DNA from: Paenibacillus faecalis
Lineage (GTDB): Bacteria > Bacillota > Bacilli > Paenibacillales > Paenibacillaceae
DNA length: 64,000 nucleotides
Reading direction: 5' to 3'
NCBI RefSeq assembly: GCF_900289175.1
Contig: NZ_LT985747.1
Location: forward strand, 1,887,912-1,951,911
The position numbers and the translations under genes were made by a program. The notes beneath the pieces are model-generated. The model did not search any database. It worked only from the letters and a program-made list of their open reading frames with translations, and was not told where the DNA came from. Every line of letters begins with the position of its first letter. The stretch's first letter is position 1. Shown piece after piece: positions 54,590 to 63,295 of this stretch.

Positions 54590-56218
54590 ATGAAAATATT
54601 AATTGTGGATGACGAGCCAAGACATTGCCGAGGAATGGCCCGTATGATCCAATCAACCCGATCCTATGTCGAGGTGATCATTGCCAAGGATGGTGTTCAA
54701 GGGTTGAAGGTGGCGCGGTCCGAACGGCCAGAAGTAATATTTACCGATATTCGCATGCCCAATATGGATGGGCTTACCTTGCTATCAGAGCTTGTCGAAG
54801 GCGACTACAAGCCTAAGGTGGTTATGCTGAGCGCTTATAATCTGTTTGAATACGCACAGCAAGCCCTGCGCCACGGCGCCTATGATTATTTACTGAAGCC
54901 TGTAGATATCGACAAGCTGGAGGATGTTCTGACCCGAATCGAAATTCAGCTTTCCGAAGAAAACGCAGAACGCAGTAAAGCTGAATGGTTACATAACAGG
55001 CTGTTGATTGCCTCTACGGCATATCGGAAACAGCTGATCCAGGAATGGCTGCTCGGAACCTTATCAGCCGAAGGGCGAAGGGAACTTGATTCAGCCGGGC
55101 TTTTAAAAGAAGAGGGGACTGTTATCTATAGCCGATTTCAGTCTTTTGAACAAGCTGAGATCAGTGTGGGTACGGAGAAGCTGTTACAGGATATCGAATC
55201 AACCTGGTCTGATTTTGGTGAGGCACTCAGCATTATTTTGAAGGCAACAGGTTCCCTAGACGATCACAGCTATACTCTCAAGGTAATCACAGTTCTTTAT
55301 ACAAGAGAGCATGAGTTGAACCAAAATCGAAACGATATCCGATCCAAACTGGAAGCGCTTTCTATAAAATGGGATAGCTATGGAAATTTGACGCATACCG
55401 TTGGAGTGATCGTCTCAAACTTGGATATCAAAGCTCCTGACGTTTACCGCTCGGTGACGGCAGCCAGCCGATATTTGTTTTATGAATGCTGGAGTGGAGT
55501 GCTGTTCTGCGACGAGCTCGATAACATCTCCACAGAGTTCCGATTGGAGCTGGACGAAGAGATGCTCAGCAAGTCGCTTCAAGAGTACGGGGAAACAAGC
55601 TCAGTGCTGAACCTTTGGCGCAATTCTTTTGAAAAGCTTGCCAGAAAAGGTCACACCGATCCGGATACGATGAGAGAATATGCTTCCGGGATGTTATTAA
55701 AGCTGAGCAGCAGCTTGCAAGGACGTCTCGGCACAGAGTCGTTTCAGAATCTTACGGAAAGTTCTTTAGTATCCATATCCGGGTGTGAGTCATTTTCCAA
55801 TTTAATGACGATCTTGGATATTTATCTGACGGAGGCTCACCGCTATTGGCAAAGGCAAAAGGAAGATAAGAGGGAGCTGGTCATCGATAGCTGTATGGAG
55901 CTGATTCATGAACGGTTCATGGATAACTTGACCCTGGAGGCGATTGCCGCACGGTATCATTTTAACGTTTCCTACTTTAGCACCATGTTCAAAAACTATA
56001 CGGGGAAGAACTTTTCCGATTATGTAATCGAAGTTCGAATGAAGAAAGCCAAGGCACTCCTTTCAGAAAGCGATATGAGAATTTACGAAATCGCCGCTCA
56101 TTGCGGCTACAGGGATACGAAGTACTTTGCACGGGTGTTTAAAAAACATACGGGGGTGTCCCCGGAAAAGTTCAGGCATCTCTCCAGACTTGACATACAA
56201 AAGGATGAGAACATATGA
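54590..56218 (+). CDS. response regulator with AraC DNA-binding domain, YesN family
   Basis: 542 residues; the ATG at 54590 follows AAGGGAAGGA. Receiver domain: ILIVDDEPRHCRGM, phospho-acceptor Asp in VIFTDIRMPNMDG (about 54), VMLSAYN and YLLKPVD. A ~300-residue linker follows, then an AraC double helix-turn-helix (LTLEAIAARYHFNVSYFSTMFKNYTGKNF and HCGYRDTKYFARVFKKHTGVSPEKFRHL). Gene order here is regulator first, kinase second, the reverse of the pair at 3567. Likely activator of the importer and arabinosidase genes. Confidence 0.94.
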   Translation: MKILIVDDEPRHCRGMARMIQSTRSYVEVIIAKDGVQGLKVARSERPEVIFTDIRMPNMDGLTLLSELVEGDYKPKVVMLSAYNLFEYAQQALRHGAYDYLLKPVDIDKLEDVLTRIEIQLSEENAERSKAEWLHNRLLIASTAYRKQLIQEWLLGTLSAEGRRELDSAGLLKEEGTVIYSRFQSFEQAEISVGTEKLLQDIESTWSDFGEALSIILKATGSLDDHSYTLKVITVLYTREHELNQNRNDIRSKLEALSIKWDSYGNLTHTVGVIVSNLDIKAPDVYRSVTAASRYLFYECWSGVLFCDELDNISTEFRLELDEEMLSKSLQEYGETSSVLNLWRNSFEKLARKGHTDPDTMREYASGMLLKLSSSLQGRLGTESFQNLTESSLVSISGCESFSNLMTILDIYLTEAHRYWQRQKEDKRELVIDSCMELIHERFMDNLTLEAIAARYHFNVSYFSTMFKNYTGKNFSDYVIEVRMKKAKALLSESDMRIYEIAAHCGYRDTKYFARVFKKHTGVSPEKFRHLSRLDIQKDENI

Positions 56219-57978
56219 AACTACGTTTTCGATTGCTGGCCAGCTATATTGTACTGATTGCACTTCCACTGCTTATTTTGGGGATCGTCTATTACCGTAC
56301 AAGCCTTCGTATGGTGACGGAGCAAGCACAGCAGAATGTATATGAGATTGTCAAAAAAAGCAATGAAGTGATGGACACCAAGCTGCGAAAAGTGGAGCAG
56401 GGCACATTGGGGCTATTTGTAGACAAGGATCTCTACCGGATCTTTAATGAGCTGGACCCTGCCAACAATGCAGAATTATTGAATGCGGATCGGCAAATAT
56501 CTTCGATTCTGAGCAAGTATTTTACGCAGAATGAGGATGTCTATGCATACCAGCTGTGGACATCATACTATTCGTTTGGTACACAGCGTGTGCTGCCCTA
56601 TGGCGACCCGACCCGCTCGGATATTTACCAAGAGGCGGTAAGCGCCGGGGGAAAAATCGTCTGGTATCCGACCTATGATTTTACGAGCATGTTTAACCAG
56701 CCTTGGCTTGCTGAAAGTGATATTGAATACCGGCATATGTTTTCGGTTGCCCGGCTGCTGAATTTTTCGCATTTAGACAACTCCTCGATTGTCAGTATGA
56801 AGCCGGATGTTGAGCGTCCGGTTTTGAATATAAGCTTCAAAGCGGATGTATTTCAATCGCTGTTCAACAACAGCATTCCATCAGACTCGCAATTTTTGGT
56901 CGTTGATCCGCAAAGTCGTGTGGTTGCAAGTTCCAACTCCGCTCAAATTACAAATACATTGGATGAAGCCTGGCTGGATGAACTGAGGGAGGCGGGCACA
57001 GGCACACGCACTATAGAGATGGACAGCGAGCGGGTGCTTGTTTGTTTTGACCGCTCATCGGTTACCGGTTGGCTGTCGATTGTGATGACGCCGGAATCTG
57101 CACTCGTCGGCCAGCTTGTGAGCACGGTTAAGATTTCGACGATAGTTACGGCGGGGCTGCTCGGACTGATTGCGGCGATATTTGCCTATTTCATTCTCGG
57201 GAAAATTACCGGGCCGATTCGCAAGCTAGTTGCCGCTATGAAGTCGGTTGGAGAGGGGGATTTTGGCACGCGGGTAGAGATTGAGGCCAAGGACGAGTTT
57301 GGCTTTTTGCTGCTTCGTTTCAACCGGATGAATAACCGGATTCAAATGCTGATCCAGGAAAATTATGAAATTCAACTCAAGGAAAAGGAAGCCGAGATAC
57401 AGGCACTGAATATGCAAATGAATCCTCACTTTTTGTACAATACGCTGAACATTATGAACTGGATGGCGATAGAAGCAGGGCAGAAGGAACTTAGCAAAAT
57501 GCTGGTTGGATTATCGACCATGCTTCATTATACGTCACGGAAAGACTGGCTGGCGGTTCATTTGTCCGAGGAGATCGAATGGATGACCCATTATTTTTAT
57601 ATTATGACGACCCGATTTGAGGATAAATTTGACGTTCAGTACCAATTCGAACCGGAAATGTATGAATTGAAGGTTCCGAGACTTCTGTTCCAGCCGTTTG
57701 TTGAAAATTCGATTCTTCACGGCTTTGATCAGCTAGAGTCTGGCGGTCTAATTACGGTGAGCGGACGAAGGGAAGACGGATACCGCATATTTGAAGTGAC
57801 GGATAACGGGCGTGGTATGAGCGAAGAGATGATAGAGCGTATTTTGGACAAAAAATCGACGTCGGTAGGCATCAAAAATACGATGGCCCGCATTCAGATG
57901 ACCTATGGTGAAGAATACGGCATTGAAATTATATCGGCCCCAGATCAAGGAACGACGGTGAAAATCAGACTTCCGTAG
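56215..57978 (+). CDS. sensor histidine kinase, YesM family
   Basis: 587 residues, ATG overlapping the regulator stop (ATGA). Membrane segments at about 6-26 and 305-327 enclose an extracytoplasmic sensor. HAMP follows, then the kinase motif MQMNPHFLYNTLNIMNWMAIEAG, the N box LLFQPFVENSILHGF, VTDNGRGMSEEM and GIKNTMARIQMTYG. The C-terminus TTVKIRLP is normal, unlike that of the kinase at 3567. Confidence 0.94.
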   Translation: MKLRFRLLASYIVLIALPLLILGIVYYRTSLRMVTEQAQQNVYEIVKKSNEVMDTKLRKVEQGTLGLFVDKDLYRIFNELDPANNAELLNADRQISSILSKYFTQNEDVYAYQLWTSYYSFGTQRVLPYGDPTRSDIYQEAVSAGGKIVWYPTYDFTSMFNQPWLAESDIEYRHMFSVARLLNFSHLDNSSIVSMKPDVERPVLNISFKADVFQSLFNNSIPSDSQFLVVDPQSRVVASSNSAQITNTLDEAWLDELREAGTGTRTIEMDSERVLVCFDRSSVTGWLSIVMTPESALVGQLVSTVKISTIVTAGLLGLIAAIFAYFILGKITGPIRKLVAAMKSVGEGDFGTRVEIEAKDEFGFLLLRFNRMNNRIQMLIQENYEIQLKEKEAEIQALNMQMNPHFLYNTLNIMNWMAIEAGQKELSKMLVGLSTMLHYTSRKDWLAVHLSEEIEWMTHYFYIMTTRFEDKFDVQYQFEPEMYELKVPRLLFQPFVENSILHGFDQLESGGLITVSGRREDGYRIFEVTDNGRGMSEEMIERILDKKSTSVGIKNTMARIQMTYGEEYGIEIISAPDQGTTVKIRLP

Positions 57979-58017
57979 AAGTCCCAATAAAAGTCCACCA
58001 TTCCAAAGATGTTCGGG

Positions 58018-58046
58018 TTTTGAAAGCGCATTCTAAATTTTATAAT
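58018..58046 (+). promoter_or_regulatory. promoter of the third importer operon
   Basis: TTTTGA (58018-58023), 17 bases, TATAAT (58041-58046), 62 bp before the coding region. The -35 box is weak, as expected for an activator-dependent promoter. Confidence 0.5.
58020..58034 (+). promoter_or_regulatory. candidate cre (CcpA) site within the promoter
   Basis: TTGAAAGCGCATTCT fits WTGNAANCGNWNNCA except for the last base. It covers the -35 box and spacer, the classic position for CcpA repression. Confidence 0.55.
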
Positions 58047-58107
58047 GAAGGCATCATATAGGCTGCAGCTGTGTGAGAGTGCATAGTCGAAAGAGGGGAT
58101 CATCAAT

Positions 58108-59508
58108 ATGAACGTTAAACGAAGCAAGAAAGCCATATTTGTATTACTCGCTATGCTTTTTATAACGACCACGGTGCTGACTGCTTGCACGAAATCGGAT
58201 GCAGGTAAAAGTGCTTCAGGTGGAGGGGGGGCGGAAGAAGGGGAACAGATTACTCTCCGCCTGACACTGTGGGGATCACCGAGTGAAGTGGAAGTGAACA
58301 AGAAAGCGGTGGCGAATTTTGAAGCTGAAAATCCTAATGTGAAGGTTGATATGCAGTTCATTCCAACAGATTATGATACGAAGCTGACAACGATGATTGC
58401 GGGCAATGATGAGCCGGACGTGGCTATGATGGAATCCGCAACTATCGCCTATCCGCTTGCAGAAGAAGGAAAATTTTTGAACTTGAAACCGTTTCTAGAC
58501 AAAGATCCGGAATTAAATTTAGACAGTCTCGTTCCAAATATTACGTACTCTACCGAAGTTGGCAATATCATCGGGATTGCTCCAGGGCCGGAAACGTATG
58601 CCCTATTCTATAATGAGGACGCCTTCAAGGATGCGGGACTTCCGATGCCGCCTTCCAAAGCGAACGAAGCCTGGACGTGGGATGAGTTTGTCGAGGTAGC
58701 CAAACAGCTTACGCTCGATAATCAAGGGCGCAATGCAACCGATCCGAATTTCGATCCAAAAAACATTAAACAGTATGGGGTTAACATTGGTACCGCATGG
58801 GGGCAGTACAGCAACTTTATTTATTCGAATGGCGGAGATTTTATCTCGGCCGATGGCAAGACCTTTGGCCTGAATCAGCCGGAAGCTGTGGAGGCACTGC
58901 AAATGCTGGCTGACCTTGTCAACGTCCACCATGTGGCGCCGTCTCCAGTCCAATCCAAAAACATTCCAGCGACGAACGTTGCGCTGCAAACGAGAAAAGT
59001 GGCGATGGTCGTTGATGGGCAATGGCACAGTAGCGCGCTGGCAAATTCCAACGTCAATTTTAATGTCGGAGTCCTTCCGGTCATGAAGGAACCGGTGTCA
59101 ACGGTTGTGGCTGCCATGTTCTCTGTCTTCGCATCGACTGAACATCCTGAAGAATCATGGGAGCTTGTAAAGGCGCTGATCGATCCGGAATCATCCATTG
59201 ACATGCTGCAAGATGGCATATGGATGCCTTCGTTGAAAACCTGGTATACCGACGAAGCGCTTATTTCCAGATGGACCGATAACTTGAAGTCCAGACCGTC
59301 CGGCTATCGGGATGCCGTTATTGACGTCATGCTGAATTACAGCCATCAGACACCGACAGGATATGTGAAAAACTTCAACAAGATCATGGATATTGTCACC
59401 CCGGCTTTGGATAAGGTATGGCTTGGACAGCAGACCGCTCAGGAGGCTATGGATTCCATTGCGGAGAAAGCACAGGCTCAGGTCAAAGGGCGCCGGGATA
59501 TAGAATAA
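58108..59508 (+). CDS. sugar ABC transporter substrate-binding lipoprotein
   Basis: 466 residues; the ATG follows AAAGAGGGG. Lipobox VLTAC (Cys27), then a Gly-rich linker (SGGGGAEEGEQ). The mature start TLRLTLWGSPSEVEVNKKAVANFEAENPNVKVDMQFIP is typical of family 1 binding proteins. Followed by two permeases and GH127/GH43 genes, so arabino-oligosaccharides are the most likely ligands. Confidence 0.93.
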   Translation: MNVKRSKKAIFVLLAMLFITTTVLTACTKSDAGKSASGGGGAEEGEQITLRLTLWGSPSEVEVNKKAVANFEAENPNVKVDMQFIPTDYDTKLTTMIAGNDEPDVAMMESATIAYPLAEEGKFLNLKPFLDKDPELNLDSLVPNITYSTEVGNIIGIAPGPETYALFYNEDAFKDAGLPMPPSKANEAWTWDEFVEVAKQLTLDNQGRNATDPNFDPKNIKQYGVNIGTAWGQYSNFIYSNGGDFISADGKTFGLNQPEAVEALQMLADLVNVHHVAPSPVQSKNIPATNVALQTRKVAMVVDGQWHSSALANSNVNFNVGVLPVMKEPVSTVVAAMFSVFASTEHPEESWELVKALIDPESSIDMLQDGIWMPSLKTWYTDEALISRWTDNLKSRPSGYRDAVIDVMLNYSHQTPTGYVKNFNKIMDIVTPALDKVWLGQQTAQEAMDSIAEKAQAQVKGRRDIE

Positions 59509-59526
59509 TTCATTTCTACATGGAGA

Positions 59527-59562
59527 GGAGGGCGTTGAATTGCTGAATCTAAGACGCCTTCC
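59527..59562 (+). other. mRNA hairpin between binding protein and permease genes
   Basis: GGAGGGCGT (59527-59535) pairs with ACGCCTTCC (59554-59562) with one G-U pair. No T tract. Same position in the operon as the hairpin at 16906-16957. Confidence 0.45.
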
Positions 59563-59594
59563 ACCTTCCTTTATCTGAAGTTAGGAGGGTTTGA

Positions 59595-60530
59595 ATGAAG
59601 ACATCTGTGAATACCGTTACTGTAAGACATAAGTCTAATATACGAGAACGAAAAGCTTTATGGTACGGCATATTGTTTACGGCTCCGGCCGTTCTGGGAT
59701 TTATCCTTTTCACGGCCGGGCCGATGATTGCAAGTTTTGTGCTAGGTCTGACAGACTATAGCGTGTTTAGAGATGACATCAATTTTGTAGGGTTTGATCA
59801 TTTTAAAACGATGTTTTCGGGGCAGGATGACTTATTTTATAAATCACTCAGCGCTACGTTTTACTTTGTAATTTTGCGGGTCCCTGCTGTTATTATTATT
59901 TCATTTGGTATCGCCTTGCTGCTTAATATGAACATCAAGGCACGGGCTTTGTTCCGCACCATCATTTATTTACCGAGTATTGTACCAGCTGTTGCGTCAG
60001 CTATGATCTGGCTGTGGCTGCTTAACCCCGATCTCGGACTTGTGAATACGATCTTGGAATGGCTGAACTTGCCTACCAGCAACTGGCTGTTCGGTGAAGA
60101 GAGTGTTATCCCATCCATCGTGCTGACTACGTTATGGGGGATTGGCGGTACGGTTATTATTTTCCTTGCAGGATTGTCCGGCATCCCGAAATCCTATTAT
60201 GAAGCGATTGAGGTTGACGGAGGCGGCTGGTTCCGCAAGCTGTTCACCATCACCATTCCGATGGTCACACCGACGATATTTTTTAATACGATTATGACGA
60301 TTATCGGGTCCTTTCAAGTGTTTAACGAAGCGTACATATTGACACAAGGGGGACCTAATAACAAGAGTTTGTTCTACGTCTTTTATTTATGGAGAACGGC
60401 GTTCAGCAATACGGAAATGGGTTACGCCTCTGCCTTGGCCTGGGTGCTTTTCGTTATCATTCTGTTCTTTACGTTTATCGTGTTCCGATCTTCTAAAACT
60501 TGGGTTTACTACGAGGGGGAAGGACGCTGA
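59595..60530 (+). CDS. sugar ABC transporter permease (MalF/UgpA type)
   Basis: 311 residues; the ATG follows TTAGGAGGGTTTG. Six membrane segments and an EAA loop (YYEAIEVDGGGWFRKLFTITIPMVTPTIF). Its TGA overlaps the ATG of the next permease. Inner-membrane channel subunit of the arabinoside importer. Confidence 0.94.
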   Translation: MKTSVNTVTVRHKSNIRERKALWYGILFTAPAVLGFILFTAGPMIASFVLGLTDYSVFRDDINFVGFDHFKTMFSGQDDLFYKSLSATFYFVILRVPAVIIISFGIALLLNMNIKARALFRTIIYLPSIVPAVASAMIWLWLLNPDLGLVNTILEWLNLPTSNWLFGEESVIPSIVLTTLWGIGGTVIIFLAGLSGIPKSYYEAIEVDGGGWFRKLFTITIPMVTPTIFFNTIMTIIGSFQVFNEAYILTQGGPNNKSLFYVFYLWRTAFSNTEMGYASALAWVLFVIILFFTFIVFRSSKTWVYYEGEGR

Positions 60531-61360
60531 TGAAAGATTCTAAAATCAAACTGGCGGCCGGATATACCGTTTTGATATTGATCTCGATCATGTTTCTTTT
60601 ACCGTTTGTCTGGCTCATTCGCAGCGCACTGATGGATTTATCGCAAATTTTCATTATGCCACCGGAATGGATTCCAAAGCCGATCCGCTGGGATAACTTC
60701 GAAAGAGCGTTGACGGTGCTGCCGTTTGGACAGTTTTTTATCAATACGATTATTATCGTTGTTGCAACATTGATTGGAACCGTCGTGACAAGCACCATCT
60801 GTGCGTTCGGATTTTCACGTATCAAGTGGAAGGGCCGGGATGTCGTTTTCTCCATTTTGCTATCCAGCATGATGCTGCCGTCAGCGGTAACGATGATTCC
60901 GACATTTCTGGGATGGAAATGGCTTGGCTTTTACGATACGTTCTATCCGCTCATTGTTCCTGCTTTTTTCGGCGGAGGGATGTTTAACATTTTCTTGCTG
61001 CGTCAATTTTATATGGCGATTCCTAGAGATTTCGACGAAGCGGCGCTTGTGGATGGTGCGAGTTATTTTCAAATCTATTCCCGAATTATGTTGCCGCTTA
61101 GCCGTTCAGCGGTCATTGTTGTTGCCTTGTTTACTTTCCTGGCATCTTGGAACGACTTTATGGGACCGTTAATATATTTGAAAAGCGAAAGCCGGTTTAC
61201 ACTGGCACTTGGTTTGCAAATGTTTCAGGGCTCATACAGTGCGCAGTGGGATTTACTGATGGCCGCTTCTGCCGTCGTTGTTTTGCCTTGTGTGATCGTG
61301 TTTTTGATCGGGCAACGTTATTTCCTAGAAGGAATTACGCTAACCGGATTAAAAGGCTAA
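60530..61360 (+). CDS. sugar ABC transporter permease (MalG/UgpE type)
   Basis: 276 residues, ATG at 60530 overlapping the preceding stop. Contains PFVWLIRSALMDLSQIFIMPPEWIPKPIRWDNF, the EAA loop (FDEAALVDGASYFQIYSRIMLPLSRSAV) and the end RYFLEGITLTGLKG. Closest in pattern to the permease at 17894. No ATPase gene nearby. Confidence 0.94.
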   Translation: MKDSKIKLAAGYTVLILISIMFLLPFVWLIRSALMDLSQIFIMPPEWIPKPIRWDNFERALTVLPFGQFFINTIIIVVATLIGTVVTSTICAFGFSRIKWKGRDVVFSILLSSMMLPSAVTMIPTFLGWKWLGFYDTFYPLIVPAFFGGGMFNIFLLRQFYMAIPRDFDEAALVDGASYFQIYSRIMLPLSRSAVIVVALFTFLASWNDFMGPLIYLKSESRFTLALGLQMFQGSYSAQWDLLMAASAVVVLPCVIVFLIGQRYFLEGITLTGLKG

Positions 61361-61418
61361 GGACTGTCAAGTTAAAGATTGTCGAGCTATAGGCTAGCGA
61401 TGAAGGAGGAGAGCGAAA

Positions 61419-63269
61419 ATGAAGCAAGCGGCACAAGGGTTGTCTTATTGGCAGCCGGTTCCTTTTACCAAAGTTCACATCGAGGACGGCTTTTGGCGTC
61501 CCCGGTTGGAAGTGGTGAAGCAGGTGACGCTGCAGGCTTGTCTGGATAAATGCGAGCAGACGGGGCGCATCTCGAATTTTGCCAAAGCTGCCGGGTTGAT
61601 GGAGGGCCGCTTTGAAGGCATATATTTCAATGATTCGGATGTGTATAAAGTGCTCGAAGGCACTGCCTATTCGCTGATGACCGATCCTGATCCGGAGCTG
61701 GAGCAGGAGCTTGACCGGATTATTGATCTGATTGCAGCAGCTCAGGAAGAGGACGGATATCTGTCCACTTACTTTACGCTTGAAGCGCCAGATCAGAAAT
61801 GGACGGATATGGAGCGGCATGAAATGTACAATGGCGGTCATCTGATTGAAGCCGCAGTCGCGTATTATGAGGCGACGGGCAAGCGGGTTTTGCTGGATGT
61901 TGCTTGCAAGCTCGCTGATCATTATGATCGCTTGTTCGGTCTTGGCAAACGTCACTGGGTCGAAGGACATGAAGAAATTGAGCTGGCACTCGTCAAGCTG
62001 TACCGAATTACGGGTGAAGAACGTTATTGGAAGCTAGCCCTGTGGCTGCTTGAAGAGCGTGGACATGGTCATGGTGTCGGCACGATCTGGGACAGAGAGG
62101 AATGGGGCCCCGCATACTGTCAGGATGATATTCCTGTTAAGGATATCGAAAAAGTGACGGGCCATGCCGTTCGAGCGATGTATTTGTATACAGCGATGGC
62201 TGATGTGGTGCTCGCTTCTGCAGATGAGACGTATGTGGCCGCTCTTGAAAGAGTATGGTCGAATACAGTTGAGCGAAACATGTACATTACAGGCGGTATT
62301 GGGCCTTCTCAGCATAATGAAGGCTTTACGCAGGATTATGATCTGCCGAACGAAACGGCCTATTGTGAGACCTGTGCGGCCATCGCCATGGTATTTTGGA
62401 ATCATCGAATGAACCTGCTGTTCGGTGATGCCAAATATGCTGATGTGGTGGAAAGGGAGATGTATAACGGGGCTCTGGCAGGCATTTCATTGTCGGGCGA
62501 TACATTTTTCTATGTCAATCCGCTGGGCTCTAATGGCGATCATCATCGCACGGCTTGGTATGATACATCTTGCTGTCCAACGAATTTGGTGCGATTCCTG
62601 CCGTCCATCGGCCAATATGCTTATGCGCTCACCGACGACGGTATTGTTGTTAATCAATATATTCAAGGTGAAGGAGCTATGGACCTCGATCTCGGCAGTG
62701 ATGAAATTTCTGTCCGGATTATCCAGCGCTCCAACTACCCTTGGAACGGCAGGATCGAGCTGGAGGTGCATCCGGAACACATGACCGCTTTTGCGTTAAG
62801 GCTAAGAATTCCAGGCTGGTGCAGAAGCTATCAGTTATCTGTAGATGGTGTCGTTCTTGAGGGCCACGAGTGCTTAACTGATCGGGGGTATGTCGTGTTA
62901 CAGCGTCAATGGGCACACGGTCAGACGGTTGTGCTTGAGCTTGATATGCCAGTTGAGACCATAAGGGCAAGAGAAGAAGTAAAAGCGAATCATGGACGGA
63001 TCGCCATCCAGCGTGGTCCGATCGTCTATTGTATAGAAGCAGTGGACAACCCGCAGCTAGCTTATGACTCTTTCTCTTTGTCGGCTCGCCTGCCGTTGGC
63101 GGTGAACTACCGTCCTGACCTGCTGGGAGGAGTGGTTGCGTTATCCAGCCGCGATCAGAACGGCAAACCAGTGATCATGATCCCCTATTATGCCTGGGAT
63201 AATCGGGAGCCAGGCTTCATGCAGGTGTGGATACCGGAGACAAAAGAAGAAACATTGTACTCCCGCTAA
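61419..63269 (+). CDS. GH127 family beta-L-arabinofuranosidase-like enzyme
   Basis: 616-residue cytoplasmic hydrolase; the ATG follows AAGGAGGAGAG. It begins PVPFTKVHIEDGFWRPRLEVVKQVTLQACLDKCEQTGRI and contains HEMYNGGHLIEAAVAYYEATGK, ETAYCETCAAIAMVFWNHRMNLL (~310-330) and DTSCCPTNLVRFLPSIGQYAY (~380). The Glu and Cys residues in the last two blocks form the zinc-thiolate active site of GH127, where a Cys is the nucleophile. It releases L-arabinofuranose from imported oligosaccharides. Confidence 0.92.
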   Translation: MKQAAQGLSYWQPVPFTKVHIEDGFWRPRLEVVKQVTLQACLDKCEQTGRISNFAKAAGLMEGRFEGIYFNDSDVYKVLEGTAYSLMTDPDPELEQELDRIIDLIAAAQEEDGYLSTYFTLEAPDQKWTDMERHEMYNGGHLIEAAVAYYEATGKRVLLDVACKLADHYDRLFGLGKRHWVEGHEEIELALVKLYRITGEERYWKLALWLLEERGHGHGVGTIWDREEWGPAYCQDDIPVKDIEKVTGHAVRAMYLYTAMADVVLASADETYVAALERVWSNTVERNMYITGGIGPSQHNEGFTQDYDLPNETAYCETCAAIAMVFWNHRMNLLFGDAKYADVVEREMYNGALAGISLSGDTFFYVNPLGSNGDHHRTAWYDTSCCPTNLVRFLPSIGQYAYALTDDGIVVNQYIQGEGAMDLDLGSDEISVRIIQRSNYPWNGRIELEVHPEHMTAFALRLRIPGWCRSYQLSVDGVVLEGHECLTDRGYVVLQRQWAHGQTVVLELDMPVETIRAREEVKANHGRIAIQRGPIVYCIEAVDNPQLAYDSFSLSARLPLAVNYRPDLLGGVVALSSRDQNGKPVIMIPYYAWDNREPGFMQVWIPETKEETLYSR

Positions 63270-63295
63270 ATTCTAACTTATAGGAGGAATTATAA

